NCBI RefSeq assembly: GCF_018070025.1
Contig: NZ_JAGPYQ010000001.1
Span: 4,960,001 to 5,024,000 of the forward strand
Origin: Streptomyces liliiviolaceus
GTDB lineage: Bacteria; Actinomycetota; Actinomycetes; Streptomycetales; Streptomycetaceae
Length of the DNA: 64,000 nucleotides
Direction: 5' to 3'
Under the pieces are notes generated by a model. That model saw only the letters and a list, made by a program, of their open reading frames with translations, did not search any database and was not told the DNA's origin. Position numbers and translations under genes: made by a program. Of this stretch, positions 1 to 7,878 are shown piece by piece; the first letter of the stretch is position 1; each line of letters starts with the position of its first letter.

Positions 1-149
1 CCCGGCCCGTGCGATGACCTCGGGACTCAGGCCCGGCCGCGGATGAGCTCGCGGCACCCCCTTCGATCGCCGGGAGGGGTCCGGTGCGGCGGCCGACGGG
101 CGTGTGCTCATAGGGCGATCCTCCCATTCCGACACCTACACCGTGGAAG

Positions 150-163
150 TTAGGTTTGCCTTA
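150..163. promoter_or_regulatory. Iron-box-like site upstream of DHA2 exporter
   Basis: TTAGGTTTGCCTTA matches 13 of the first 14 positions of the degenerate IdeR/DmdR iron-box consensus (TWAGGTWAGSCTWA...). The last five positions of the 19-bp box do not match. It lies 63 bp before the start codon at 227, a sensible place for repression by an iron-dependent regulator. This is sequence matching only, and the incomplete right end keeps confidence low. Confidence 0.4.
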
Positions 164-226
164 TGCGTACAGTGTTCGCATCGCGCCGTCGGGGCGCGCT
201 TCCGAGCTGAACAGGAGCCAGGCACC

Positions 227-1759
227 ATGACCGAGAAGGAACCAGCCCCCGTGGAGACGAGCCCGCCGAGCGGGACGGCGGCCCGCGGCCGAGCGGGCCT
301 GGTGCTGGCCGCGGCCTGTATCGCGCAGGTGATGGTGGTGCTGGACGTCAGCGTCGTGAACGTGGCCCTGCCCTCGATGGCGTCGGACCTCGGCTTCGCA
401 CCCGGGTCCCTGTCGTGGGTGGTGAACGCCTACACCCTCGCGTTCGGCGGACTGCTGCTCCTGGGCGGCCGTTTCGCCGACTTCGTCGGGCACCGTACGG
501 CGATGCTCCTCGGGCTGACGGTCTTCGGCCTCGCCTCCGTCGCGGGCGGACTGGCGCAGAACCCCGGCCAGTTGATCGCGGCCCGCGCCGGCCAGGGCCT
601 GGCCGGGGCCCTGCTGGCGCCGCTGAGTCTCGCGGTCATCATGCTGGCGTTCCCGGAGGGCAAGGAACGGTCCCGAGCGGTCGGGACCTGGGCGATGGTC
701 GCGGCGGCCGGCAGCGCGCTCGGGGTGCTGCTCGGCGGACTGCTGACCGAGTGGCTCTCCTGGCGCTGGGTGCTGTACGTCAACCTGCCCATCGTCGCGG
801 TCGGCCTCCTGCTGGCCGGGCCGTCCTTGACCAACGGGCGCACCACCCGCCTCCGGCGCCTCGACCTGGTCGGCGCCGTCCTGGTCACCACCTCGGTCAC
901 GGCCCTGGTCAACGGCCTGATCAGGGCCGGCGAGCACGGCTGGGGCACGTCCGGGGCGCTGCTGTCCTTCGCCGTGGCGGTGTTGGCGGGTGGCGCGTTC
1001 GCGGGGTGGGAACTGCGGGCCGCCGCCGAACCCCTCGTCCGTTTCGGGGTGTTCCGCGCCCGCTCGGTGTGGGTGGCCAACCTCGTGGTCGTCTTCATCG
1101 GAGCGGCCACGGTCGCCGGGTTCTACTTCGCCTCACTGTTCCTGCAGAACGTGCTGCACTACTCGCCCCTGAAGGCGGGCGCCGCCTTCGTGCCGTTCTG
1201 CCTCGGCACGATCGCCGGCTCACTGCTCTCGGGCCGGCTCACGACCCGCTTCGGTGTCCGCGCGGTCCTGACCGCGGGGCTGACGCTCGGTGCGGCCGGG
1301 ATGCTCCTGTTCGGCCGGATGGGGGCGGACTCCACCTTCCTCGGCGGCTTCCTGCTCCCCTCGCTGGTGGCCTCCGTCGGTGTCGGTCTGTGCATGGTGG
1401 CCAACACCTCGCTCGCCACCACGGGTGCCGCCGCGCACGAGGCCGGGCTGATCAGCGGGCTCATCAACGCGGCCCGGCAGATCGGCGGCAGCCTCGGCCT
1501 GGCCGTCCTCACCACGGTGGCGGCGTCCGGGAACTCCTCGTCCGGGGCCGATGACACCGTCGGACGACTGGTGAACGGCTACAGCCACGCGTTCTTCGTC
1601 ACCGCCGGGTTCTGCGCCGTCGCCGCGGTCGTCGCGGCACTGTTCGCCCCCGGTACCCCCAAGGCCCCTGCCGGTCGCCGCCCCGGGATCGACGACCCGG
1701 CGCGGAATGCCGTGGACGCGCGCACCGGCGCCACAGGGGACACGGCCGCACCGGCGTGA
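227..1759 (+). CDS. MFS drug/metabolite exporter, DHA2 (EmrB/QacA) family, 14 TMS
   Basis: Predicted proton-driven efflux pump of 510 residues, the usual length of 14-helix DHA2 transporters. The N-terminal 25 residues are polar. The first helix runs into the family motif LDVSVVNVALP (about residues 39-49), and the motif-A loop GRFADFVGHR is at 81-90. Hydrophobic helices continue to about residue 490, followed by a Pro/Ala/Gly-rich cytosolic tail. The ATG at 227 is chosen over an in-frame upstream start at 104 because AGGAG lies 9 bases before it and the 41 extra residues are not family-like. It stands alone and converges on the luciferase-like gene. The iron-box-like site upstream would fit a siderophore or metal-linked exporter, but the substrate cannot be read from sequence. 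Confidence 0.9.
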   Translation: MTEKEPAPVETSPPSGTAARGRAGLVLAAACIAQVMVVLDVSVVNVALPSMASDLGFAPGSLSWVVNAYTLAFGGLLLLGGRFADFVGHRTAMLLGLTVFGLASVAGGLAQNPGQLIAARAGQGLAGALLAPLSLAVIMLAFPEGKERSRAVGTWAMVAAAGSALGVLLGGLLTEWLSWRWVLYVNLPIVAVGLLLAGPSLTNGRTTRLRRLDLVGAVLVTTSVTALVNGLIRAGEHGWGTSGALLSFAVAVLAGGAFAGWELRAAAEPLVRFGVFRARSVWVANLVVVFIGAATVAGFYFASLFLQNVLHYSPLKAGAAFVPFCLGTIAGSLLSGRLTTRFGVRAVLTAGLTLGAAGMLLFGRMGADSTFLGGFLLPSLVASVGVGLCMVANTSLATTGAAAHEAGLISGLINAARQIGGSLGLAVLTTVAASGNSSSGADDTVGRLVNGYSHAFFVTAGFCAVAAVVAALFAPGTPKAPAGRRPGIDDPARNAVDARTGATGDTAAPA

Positions 1760-1873
1760 GGGGCACCGGCTGCCACGACCCGGTCGCCACAGCCGTCGAT
1801 CTCCCCTGCTCAAGGGCTGGTCGGGTAGCCGGATCACGTTTCCCTGACACTGCCGTCGCACTCGAACGGCCGA

Positions 1874-2737
1874 TCAGAGCACCGGCGGCCCCGCCTCGAT
1901 GCGGCGCAGTACCGGGAGGAGGCGGTCCAGGTCGGGGCCGGTCTGGATCTGTCGCTCGTCCCACCAGGTGGCACCGGCGTCACGCAGGGGACCGACCACG
2001 TCCCTGGCCTTCGCCGCGTCCGGGGGCGTGGCTCCGCCGAGCACGAACTCGAAGGGGCGCTCGGCCCCGGCCGTACGGTGCTCGCGCACGTAGTCGACCA
2101 GTTCGCGTACCTCCGCCACGTCCGGCACATGGCCATGGCGGGCCGACTCGAAGAGCGGAACCGCGCCGTCCCACCGCGCTGCCCGCCGCATGGGCGCACG
2201 ACGCGGCCAGAACCCGCCGATCCACACCGGCGGACCGGGCCGTTGCACGGTGGCGGGCAACAGCGCCACGTCCCGGACCTCGTAGTGCCGGCCGTGATGG
2301 TTCACCGGCTCGCCGGACCAGAAGCGGCCCAACAGCTCCAGTCCTTCGTCCAGCCGCTCGGCGAGTACGCGTGGCTCGGCGACGTCGCCGAAGCTGTGGT
2401 ACTCGTCCTCGACGGGACCGCCCAGGCCGGCGGCGAAGATCACCCGGCCGCCGCTGAGGTGGTCCAGGGTGGCCACCTGGCGGGCCAGTTGCTGCGGACG
2501 GTAGCGCGGGACCGGCGTCAGCAGGGGGCCCAGCCGGATCCGGGAGGTCGCCAGCGCGGCCGCGGTCAGCAGCATCCAGGGATCCCCGAAAGGACGCCCT
2601 TGGTGGCGACGGTGCAGGACATGGTCCCAGACGAAGAGCCCGTCCCAGCCTGCCTGTTCGGCAGCGGCAGCCGCCGTCGCTACGTTGCGGGGGTCGGCGA
2701 AGTCACCGAAGTTCGGGATGTTGACGGAGAAGCGCAT
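1874..2737 (-). CDS. LLM-class (luciferase-like) flavin/F420-dependent oxidoreductase
   Basis: A 287-residue TIM-barrel protein of the bacterial luciferase-like monooxygenase family. It opens with a beta strand (MRFSVNIPNFG), then WDGLFVWDH near residue 35 and the diagnostic LARQVATLDHLSGGRVIFAAGLG around 85-107 (strand, helix, cofactor-phosphate-binding turn). LLPATVQRPGPPVWIGG lies around 160. Actinobacterial members usually use F420, and some use FMN. The substrate is unknown. The next gene upstream on the same strand (2826-3869) ends 88 bases before this start, so cotranscription is possible. Confidence 0.88.
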   Translation of the reverse strand: MRFSVNIPNFGDFADPRNVATAAAAAEQAGWDGLFVWDHVLHRRHQGRPFGDPWMLLTAAALATSRIRLGPLLTPVPRYRPQQLARQVATLDHLSGGRVIFAAGLGGPVEDEYHSFGDVAEPRVLAERLDEGLELLGRFWSGEPVNHHGRHYEVRDVALLPATVQRPGPPVWIGGFWPRRAPMRRAARWDGAVPLFESARHGHVPDVAEVRELVDYVREHRTAGAERPFEFVLGGATPPDAAKARDVVGPLRDAGATWWDERQIQTGPDLDRLLPVLRRIEAGPPVL

Positions 2738-2825
2738 CCCAGCAGGATGCGCAGCCGATCACGAAGCGGCAACCGGATTCGGATACATGGGATACAGGTG
2801 TCTTCACGGTAGGCCGCGGACCGGC

Positions 2826-3869
2826 TCACCGCCGCTCCCAGTTCTCGTCCTCCCACAGGGTCACGCCATGGGCCGCCAGCCGTTCGGGCAGGTCCGCCAG
2901 GACGTCCAGCTGCTCGATGTGGTGCACCCCGGCGCTCACCCGGCCGGTGTACACCGCGCGGGCGGCATGCGCCGCCACCAGCCCGGACACTCGGCCCTGT
3001 CCCTGCCCGGTGAGCGCCCGTACCGCGTGCCGGTCGCCGTTATGGGCGTCGGCGCGCAGCGCGAAACCGTCGCCGCCCAGGTGGACCATGCCGAAGGCCC
3101 GGGTGAACAACCGCTGCTGGGCGGGCCGTCGAGTGCCGCGCAGCGCTCCCAGCCGGCGCAGACCGAAGAGCGCGGCCGTCAGCGGCCGGGAGTCCAGGCA
3201 CAGCCGGGTCGTCGCCCGCGGGATGCCCAGGGTCTGCCGCACGGTGTGCTGGTCGGAGAAGGCGAACGGATGGGCGGTGCGCGTTCCGTACCCGGGCAGG
3301 GCCACCCGCTGCGGGCGGGCGGTGACCGGCTCGCTCAGCCCGGCGACGGTCCAGCGCACCGCGTCGGCCCCGTGTCGCTCCCCGGTCCCCAGCAACACCG
3401 TCAGATCAAGACTCCGGGCCCCGCCGACCGCCTCGTGGGCACGGCGGGCGAGCAGGCTGGTGAGGCCCGGCGCCACGCCGACGCTCAGCACGGCCGCGGC
3501 CCCGGCACGGGCGGCAGGACCGTCGAGTTCGGCGACCAGGGAGAGCAGCCGGTGGCTCGCCCCTACGTCCACGAGGTGGATGCCGCGCTCCAGGCAGAGC
3601 CGCGCCGGACCGGCGTCCCGGGGCTCGACGCAGAGCACCACCACGCGAACGTCGGCCAGTTCGTCCAGGACCCTCCCGAGACCGGGCACATCGCCGATGT
3701 CGACGCCTATGCCGCCGAGTCGGCGAGCGCGGGCCACGTCGCGTCCGGCGGGCACGACCCGCCCCGGGAACCACTCCTCCAGCGTGCCGGTCACGGTCGC
3801 GCCGACGGCTCCGTACCCGCCGATGACGAGGATCCGGCCGGGCGGCACCTCTCGATTCACTGTAGTCAT
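2826..3869 (-). CDS. Saccharopine dehydrogenase-like NAD(P)-binding protein
   Basis: A 347-residue protein with an N-terminal Rossmann fold: ILVIGGYGAVG at about residues 13-23 carries the GxGxxG dinucleotide loop. Next comes a strand-rich segment VRVVVLCVEP, then GIHLVDVGAS and APGLTSLLARRA, as in short saccharopine-dehydrogenase-family proteins. These are mostly uncharacterised oxidoreductases rather than true lysine-pathway enzymes. The gene is divergent from the TetR regulator at 3995, with a perfect palindrome between them, so it is probably that regulator's target. The start is supported by GGAG just before the ATG. Confidence 0.78.
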   Translation of the reverse strand: MTTVNREVPPGRILVIGGYGAVGATVTGTLEEWFPGRVVPAGRDVARARRLGGIGVDIGDVPGLGRVLDELADVRVVVLCVEPRDAGPARLCLERGIHLVDVGASHRLLSLVAELDGPAARAGAAAVLSVGVAPGLTSLLARRAHEAVGGARSLDLTVLLGTGERHGADAVRWTVAGLSEPVTARPQRVALPGYGTRTAHPFAFSDQHTVRQTLGIPRATTRLCLDSRPLTAALFGLRRLGALRGTRRPAQQRLFTRAFGMVHLGGDGFALRADAHNGDRHAVRALTGQGQGRVSGLVAAHAARAVYTGRVSAGVHHIEQLDVLADLPERLAAHGVTLWEDENWERR

Positions 3870-3884
3870 GCTCCAGTGAATAAC

Positions 3885-3903
3885 ACTGTAGTGTCACTAC
3901 AGT
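3885..3903. promoter_or_regulatory. Palindromic operator between divergent TetR and dehydrogenase genes
   Basis: ACTGTAGTGTCACTACAGT is a perfect inverted repeat with 9-bp arms around one central base. It lies 16 bp upstream of the 2826-3869 start codon and about 90 bp upstream of the TetR start. An extra half-site, ACTGTAGT, sits at 3859-3866 over the first codons of the dehydrogenase gene. Size and position fit a TetR-family operator controlling both genes. Confidence 0.75.
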
Positions 3904-3922
3904 CAAAATCACCCCCCGTCCC

Positions 3923-3970
3923 CTCGGAATCCGTCTCCTCAGCATCCGTACGCTCGGAATCCGTTCTCTC
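3923..3970. repeat. 30-bp-spaced direct repeat in the TetR leader
   Basis: CTCGGAATCCGT occurs at 3923-3934 and again at 3953-3964, each followed by a CTCAG-like segment, giving an imperfect 30-bp duplication just ahead of the TetR start. It may be a regulatory duplication or replication slippage. Confidence 0.5.
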
Positions 3971-3994
3971 AGAGCCAGAAAGGCAGGAAACGAG

Positions 3995-4621
3995 GTGGCA
4001 GCGTCCCTGACGCGGGCCGAGAAGGCCCGCCGCACCCGGTCGCGCATGACCGACACGGCCGCCCGGCTGTTCACCGAACACGGCTGGACGGCGACCACCG
4101 TCGAGGACATCGCCCGCGCCGCCGAAGTCGGCGTCCAGACCGTCTACTTCACGTTCGGCACCAAACGCGCCCTGCTCAAAGAGGTCCTGGACATCGCCGT
4201 CGCCGGCGACCCGGACCCGCTGGCCACTCTTCAGCGTCCCTGGGCCCGCGCCGTCGTGGACGAGCCCGACCCGGCCGCGCAGCTCCGCCTCCAGGCCGCG
4301 GGCGCCTGCGACATCCTGCGCCGCGCCGCGCCGCTGCTGGAGGTGGTGCGCAGCGCGGCCCCCTCAGAGCCGGAACTCGCCCAGCTCTGGCAGACCAACC
4401 TCGAACAGCGGCACACGGTGCAACTCCGCTTCGCCGAGGCCCTCGTGCCCAAGACCGCGGCCGGGCTGCGCGACGGCCACGACGCCGCGTCGGCCGCCGA
4501 CATCGCGCTGACCGTGCTCGGCCCGGAGACCTACACCCCGCTCACGGCGGGGCGCGGCTGGACACCGGAACGCTGGCAGCACTGGTCCGCGGACTGCCTG
4601 GTGCGTCAACTGCTGCCCTGA
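3995..4621 (+). CDS. TetR/AcrR-family transcriptional regulator
   Basis: A 208-residue regulator. The N-terminal TetR helix-turn-helix spans about residues 15-60 (TVEDIARAAEVGVQTVYFTFG, then TKRALL), and the C-terminal ligand-binding domain is not assignable. The start is GTG at 3995. It probably represses itself and the divergent dehydrogenase through the palindrome at 3885-3903. A strong hairpin follows the stop codon. Confidence 0.9.
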   Translation: MAASLTRAEKARRTRSRMTDTAARLFTEHGWTATTVEDIARAAEVGVQTVYFTFGTKRALLKEVLDIAVAGDPDPLATLQRPWARAVVDEPDPAAQLRLQAAGACDILRRAAPLLEVVRSAAPSEPELAQLWQTNLEQRHTVQLRFAEALVPKTAAGLRDGHDAASAADIALTVLGPETYTPLTAGRGWTPERWQHWSADCLVRQLLP

Positions 4622-4643
4622 GCAGCCGTGTTGAGACGCACCA

Positions 4644-4681
4644 CCGGCGCGGGTCGAGTACGTTCACCCGACCCGCGCCGG
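4644..4681. terminator. Bidirectional hairpin terminator between convergent genes
   Basis: CCGGCGCGGGTCG (4644-4656) pairs perfectly with CGACCCGCGCCGG (4669-4681) around a 12-base loop. It lies between the TetR stop (4621) and the sugar dehydrogenase stop (4727), which converge. There is no T-run, as is common for Streptomyces terminators. Confidence 0.8.
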
Positions 4682-4726
4682 AGGATGTTCGAAGGGGCCG
4701 CGCGCGGGCCCCGATACCGGCTCTCG

Positions 4727-5863
4727 TTACGCGGGGTCGAGGCGGAAGATGCTGCCGTTGCTGGCGAGCAGATACAGCTCCCTGTCTCCGCTCTGGACGA
4801 ACGAGACCACTTCGCCGGCGTTGACTCCGAGGTCGCTCACACCGGTGACCTTGCCGTTCTCCAGCTGCAGCGTGCGGACGGTTCCGTCGCAGTAGTCGCT
4901 GAAGACGTACTGCCCCTTGAGGTCCGGGATCTCGTCGCCGCGATAGACGTATCCGCCGGTCACCGAGCAGCCCAGGCCGGTGCGGTCGTACTCGTGCACC
5001 GGCGGTACGTGGTTCGCGGGCTCCGTGCCGCCCCGGAAGGGGTGGTTGCCCTCCATCTGGGACCAGCCGTAGTTCTCGCCGCCGTCGCTGTCGGCCGGGG
5101 CCCAGTCGATCTCTTCCCAGTCACTCTGCCCGACGTCACCGATCAGCAGATCACCCGTGCCCTCGTCGAAGGAGAACCGCCACGGGTTGCGCAGCCCGTA
5201 CGCCCAGATCTCGTCCTTCGCGTTCGGGTCGTCCACGAACGGGTTGTCCGGCGGAATCGCGTACGGCTCGCCGCCCTTCGGATCGATCCGCAGCAGCTTG
5301 CCGAGCAGTGTGTCGAGGTTCTGCCCGTTCTTGTGGGGGTCGCCGCCTGAGCCGCCGTCACCGAGCGCGATGTAGAGGTATCCGTCGGGGCCGAACTTGA
5401 TGTCGCCGCCGTTGTGGTTCGCGTAGGGCTGGGTCTGGGTGAGGACCGTACGCCGGGTGTCCGGCTGGATCCTGCCGTCCTGGACGGCGAACTCGTCGAC
5501 CGTGCTGGTGCCTTCGAGGTTCGTGAACGAGATGTAGAAGTGCGTGAACTCCTTGTCGAAGGCGATGCCCAGCAGGCCTCGTTCACCGTCGGTCGTGGTC
5601 TCGTCGGACACGTCGAGGACGGGTTCGCCGAGGCCCTGAGCACCCAACGTCCTTACGGTTCCGGCACGTTCGGCTATCCAGACCGTGCCGTCGGGGCCGG
5701 GAGCGCCGGCGGTCGGACTCTGGGCCGTGGTCAGTGCCGTGAGCACGACCGACCCGTCCCGACCTGGTGATACGGATTCATCGGCGGACGCTGTGGTCAG
5801 GGCCAGGGAGGCGACGAGGCAGAGGGTGCCGACGATAGCCGAGCTTCTGGTGCGAACTTTCAC
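4727..5863 (-). CDS. Secreted PQQ-dependent sugar dehydrogenase (glucose/sorbosone family)
   Basis: A 378-residue exported six-bladed beta-propeller of the glucose/sorbosone dehydrogenase family. The GTG start at 5863 is chosen because AGGAGG (complement of 5870-5875) lies 6 bases upstream and the product begins with a clean signal peptide (VRTRSSAIVGTLC... ending near TASA). Family motifs are ERGLLGIAF, then NHNGGDIKFGPDGYLYIALG with the catalytic-type His, YGLRNPWRFSFD and GDVGQ. It would oxidise an aldose or similar sugar outside the cell with PQQ. No PQQ biosynthesis genes are in the window. The frame stays open 56 codons further upstream but without a signal peptide at the start. Confidence 0.88.
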   Translation of the reverse strand: MKVRTRSSAIVGTLCLVASLALTTASADESVSPGRDGSVVLTALTTAQSPTAGAPGPDGTVWIAERAGTVRTLGAQGLGEPVLDVSDETTTDGERGLLGIAFDKEFTHFYISFTNLEGTSTVDEFAVQDGRIQPDTRRTVLTQTQPYANHNGGDIKFGPDGYLYIALGDGGSGGDPHKNGQNLDTLLGKLLRIDPKGGEPYAIPPDNPFVDDPNAKDEIWAYGLRNPWRFSFDEGTGDLLIGDVGQSDWEEIDWAPADSDGGENYGWSQMEGNHPFRGGTEPANHVPPVHEYDRTGLGCSVTGGYVYRGDEIPDLKGQYVFSDYCDGTVRTLQLENGKVTGVSDLGVNAGEVVSFVQSGDRELYLLASNGSIFRLDPA

Positions 5864-6110
5864 CGTGATCCTCCTGGAGGCGGCGAATCGGTAGGTCACG
5901 CAGTCGCCGGGCAGAAAGCGGTGGGGATCCGCCGTGACGGCACGCAACCTGAGTGGGGGGATTGTGCACTGCTGTCCACCCATGAGGATACTGGGGTATC
6001 TGTGAATTGCGGGAGCGAAAACCGCCTGCATTCAAACGGCCGAACAGCAGGTCCTTGACGCGAACCGCGCGCCGCGCACCGCATGCCACACACCGCGTAC
6101 CGATAGATCC

Positions 6111-6794
6111 TCAGTACACGGTGAGGCCGAAGTGGGACATCACCTCCGCGACGGGCTGATGGTAAGAGACCCCGCCGGAGGTGCAGTTGCCGCCGGCTCC
6201 GACCAGGAAGCCGACAGCCAGGGTGCCGGAGTACGCCGGAGCCCCCGTGTCGCCGGCCTCCGCACACGTGGTGGACCGGACCAGACCGTAGACGGTGCCC
6301 TCGGAGTAGTTGACCGTGGCGTTGACCGCGGTCACCTTCCCGCAGTGGACCCCGCTGGTGCGACCGACATGGCAGAGCGACTGCCCGACCGCCGGGCTCG
6401 CCACCCCGGTGATGTCCTGGTAGACACCCCCGCCCAGCGCGATGTCACCGGGCAGGTTCAGCAGGCTCGATGTGTAACGGACCACTCCGTAGTCGTCGAT
6501 GGGGAATGAGGCGCCGGCGGTGACTCCGACCTGCACGGTGCGGGCGGCATCGGCGTACCAGGTGGTGGTGTGGGTGCCCGAGCAGTGGCCGACCATCACG
6601 CCGTAGAAGACGCCGTTGCCCGTCGCGTTGAAGCCGACGACACACTGTGCGCCGGTGGCCGCGTAGAGGACGGTGCCGCCCCGGATCGTCGTCAGTTGCA
6701 GGGCGGTGGCGGACGGAACGGTGCCGAAGAGCAGGCTGACCACGGCCGTCATGGCTGTGGTCAGCATCGCCAGGCAGGTGTGCAGACGTCTCAC
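6111..6794 (-). CDS. Secreted S1 (chymotrypsin-like) protease homologue with Thr in place of catalytic Ser
   Basis: About 227 residues: a signal peptide, a short spacer and a streptogrisin-like trypsin fold without a long propeptide. The His motif is seen as VGHCSG and the Asp motif as FPIDDYGVVRY. The nucleophile motif reads GDTGAPAY instead of GDSGGP; the Thr codon ACG is at 6246-6248. Cysteine pairs typical of S1 proteases are kept (CVVGF...GHC; CHVGRTSGVHC). The GTG at 6794 is preferred because GGGAGG precedes it and it starts directly on the signal peptide; ATGs at 6812 and 6842 are in frame but lack a ribosome-binding site. The protein is probably a non-proteolytic or weakly active derivative. 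Confidence 0.78.
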   Translation of the reverse strand: MRRLHTCLAMLTTAMTAVVSLLFGTVPSATALQLTTIRGGTVLYAATGAQCVVGFNATGNGVFYGVMVGHCSGTHTTTWYADAARTVQVGVTAGASFPIDDYGVVRYTSSLLNLPGDIALGGGVYQDITGVASPAVGQSLCHVGRTSGVHCGKVTAVNATVNYSEGTVYGLVRSTTCAEAGDTGAPAYSGTLAVGFLVGAGGNCTSGGVSYHQPVAEVMSHFGLTVY

Positions 6795-7045
6795 GGCCCC
6801 TCCCAGGGTCATCGGTGGTCCGGTAACGCACAGTTCCCTCATGGTGAAGGCGCGACGGGCGCGGCGACAGACGTACTCCGGCCTGGCTGCACACGTGAGA
6901 AGCGACCGAGCCGATGCCCGTCTGGCCATCACCGTCAGGCAGGGGCTGTTGCCGAGATCGATCGGCGCTCTTCGCGAAGCCGGCCTACCGATCGCGGCGC
7001 CGAAGGAGCCCGGCGTAGCCGACGCGGGCACACACAAAGACGAGT
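6795..7045. other. Intergenic region with no recognisable gene
   Basis: This divergent spacer runs from the S1-like gene to the operator of the siderophore-interacting gene. Open frames are present, but none has a ribosome-binding site and a family-like product. Confidence 0.5.
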
Positions 7046-7075
7046 ACTATCGCGTTTCGAAAGAAACGCGTTAGT
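7046..7075. promoter_or_regulatory. 30-bp palindromic operator upstream of the SIP gene
   Basis: The core CGCGTTTCGAAAGAAACGCG (7051-7070) has perfect 8-bp arms around GAAA. Flanks ACTAT and TTAGT extend the symmetry with one mismatch. A third partial copy, TATCGCGTTCCG, lies at 7075-7086 as a direct repeat of 7048-7059. It is 65 bp before the start codon at 7140. No regulator gene of an obvious matching type is adjacent. Confidence 0.7.
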
Positions 7076-7139
7076 ATCGCGTTCCGTTCGATGTCGGCCT
7101 TCAGCGCCCCACCGCATCGACGAGTTTCCGAGGAGTCCC

Positions 7140-7829
7140 ATGGCCACCCTGCTCTCGCCCCTCCTGGACCTGCTGACGCTTCAGGGCACGGTCACCGAGA
7201 CCGAACCCGTCGCCGCCCGGTTTCGTCGCCTTCGCATCGAGGGCGAGGCCCTGTCCGGGCTGACCGTCCGCCCCGGACAGCAGGTGAGGGTCATGGTCGG
7301 CGACGGGCTGACGCTGCGCACGTACTCGATCTGGCGCTACGACCCCGAGGGCGCCGTCGAGTTGTGCGTACTGGATCACTCTGGAGGCGGCCCCGGGGCA
7401 CGGTGGGGAAGCAGCGCCACAGTCGGCGACCGGGTCCGACTGCGCAAGCCGGAAGGGACGTTCACGCTGCGGCCCGACGCCGCGCACCACGTGTTCGTCG
7501 GGGACGAGACGGCGTCGGTCGCCTTCGGCGCGATGCTGGGCGCACTGCCCGACGGGGCGCGCATCTCCGGCTGCGTCGAAACGGAGACGGCTGCCGACCG
7601 GCTCCCCCTGCCGTACGCGGACCGCCTCAACTGGATTACCAGGAGCGGCACTTCACTCCCGGACGCGGTGCGTGACCTCGCCCCTGAGCCGGGCGGGATC
7701 GCGTACGTCGCCGGGGAGGCACGGACCGTGCAGCACGTGCGGCAGGTGCTCGTGCGCGAGGCCGGCTGGGACCGACGGGCGGTACTCACCAAGCCGTTCT
7801 GGGCTCCGGGCAAGCGCGGACTGGAGTAG
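7140..7829 (+). CDS. Siderophore-interacting protein (SIP) family FAD reductase
   Basis: A 229-residue flavoreductase of the SIP family, which reduces ferric siderophores or related substrates with NAD(P)H. The N-terminal FAD-binding barrel contains LRTYSIWRYD near residue 60 (the RxYS flavin motif). The C-terminal half has FVGDETASVAFGAML and ends in the SIP-type helix VAGEARTVQHVRQVLVREAG followed by KPFWAPGKRGLE. The ATG at 7140 has GAGGAG about 6 bases upstream; longer frames are not supported. It stands alone behind the large palindrome at 7046-7075. Confidence 0.85.
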   Translation: MATLLSPLLDLLTLQGTVTETEPVAARFRRLRIEGEALSGLTVRPGQQVRVMVGDGLTLRTYSIWRYDPEGAVELCVLDHSGGGPGARWGSSATVGDRVRLRKPEGTFTLRPDAAHHVFVGDETASVAFGAMLGALPDGARISGCVETETAADRLPLPYADRLNWITRSGTSLPDAVRDLAPEPGGIAYVAGEARTVQHVRQVLVREAGWDRRAVLTKPFWAPGKRGLE

Positions 7830-7878
7830 GCCAGAACCCTTTTGAACACGGACCCTGGCGCCCTCTGGCCCCCTGGTA

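Noticed and set aside
161..937. Long open frame antisense to the exporter gene
   Set aside because: It is the third-position shadow of a high-GC gene. The product is low-complexity (Gln/Gly/Arg/Asp-rich) and has no ribosome-binding site or family features.
2685..4010. Long plus-strand frame across the saccharopine-dehydrogenase-like gene
   Set aside because: It is antisense to a gene with a clear Rossmann motif. The product is compositionally biased and crosses the operator region.
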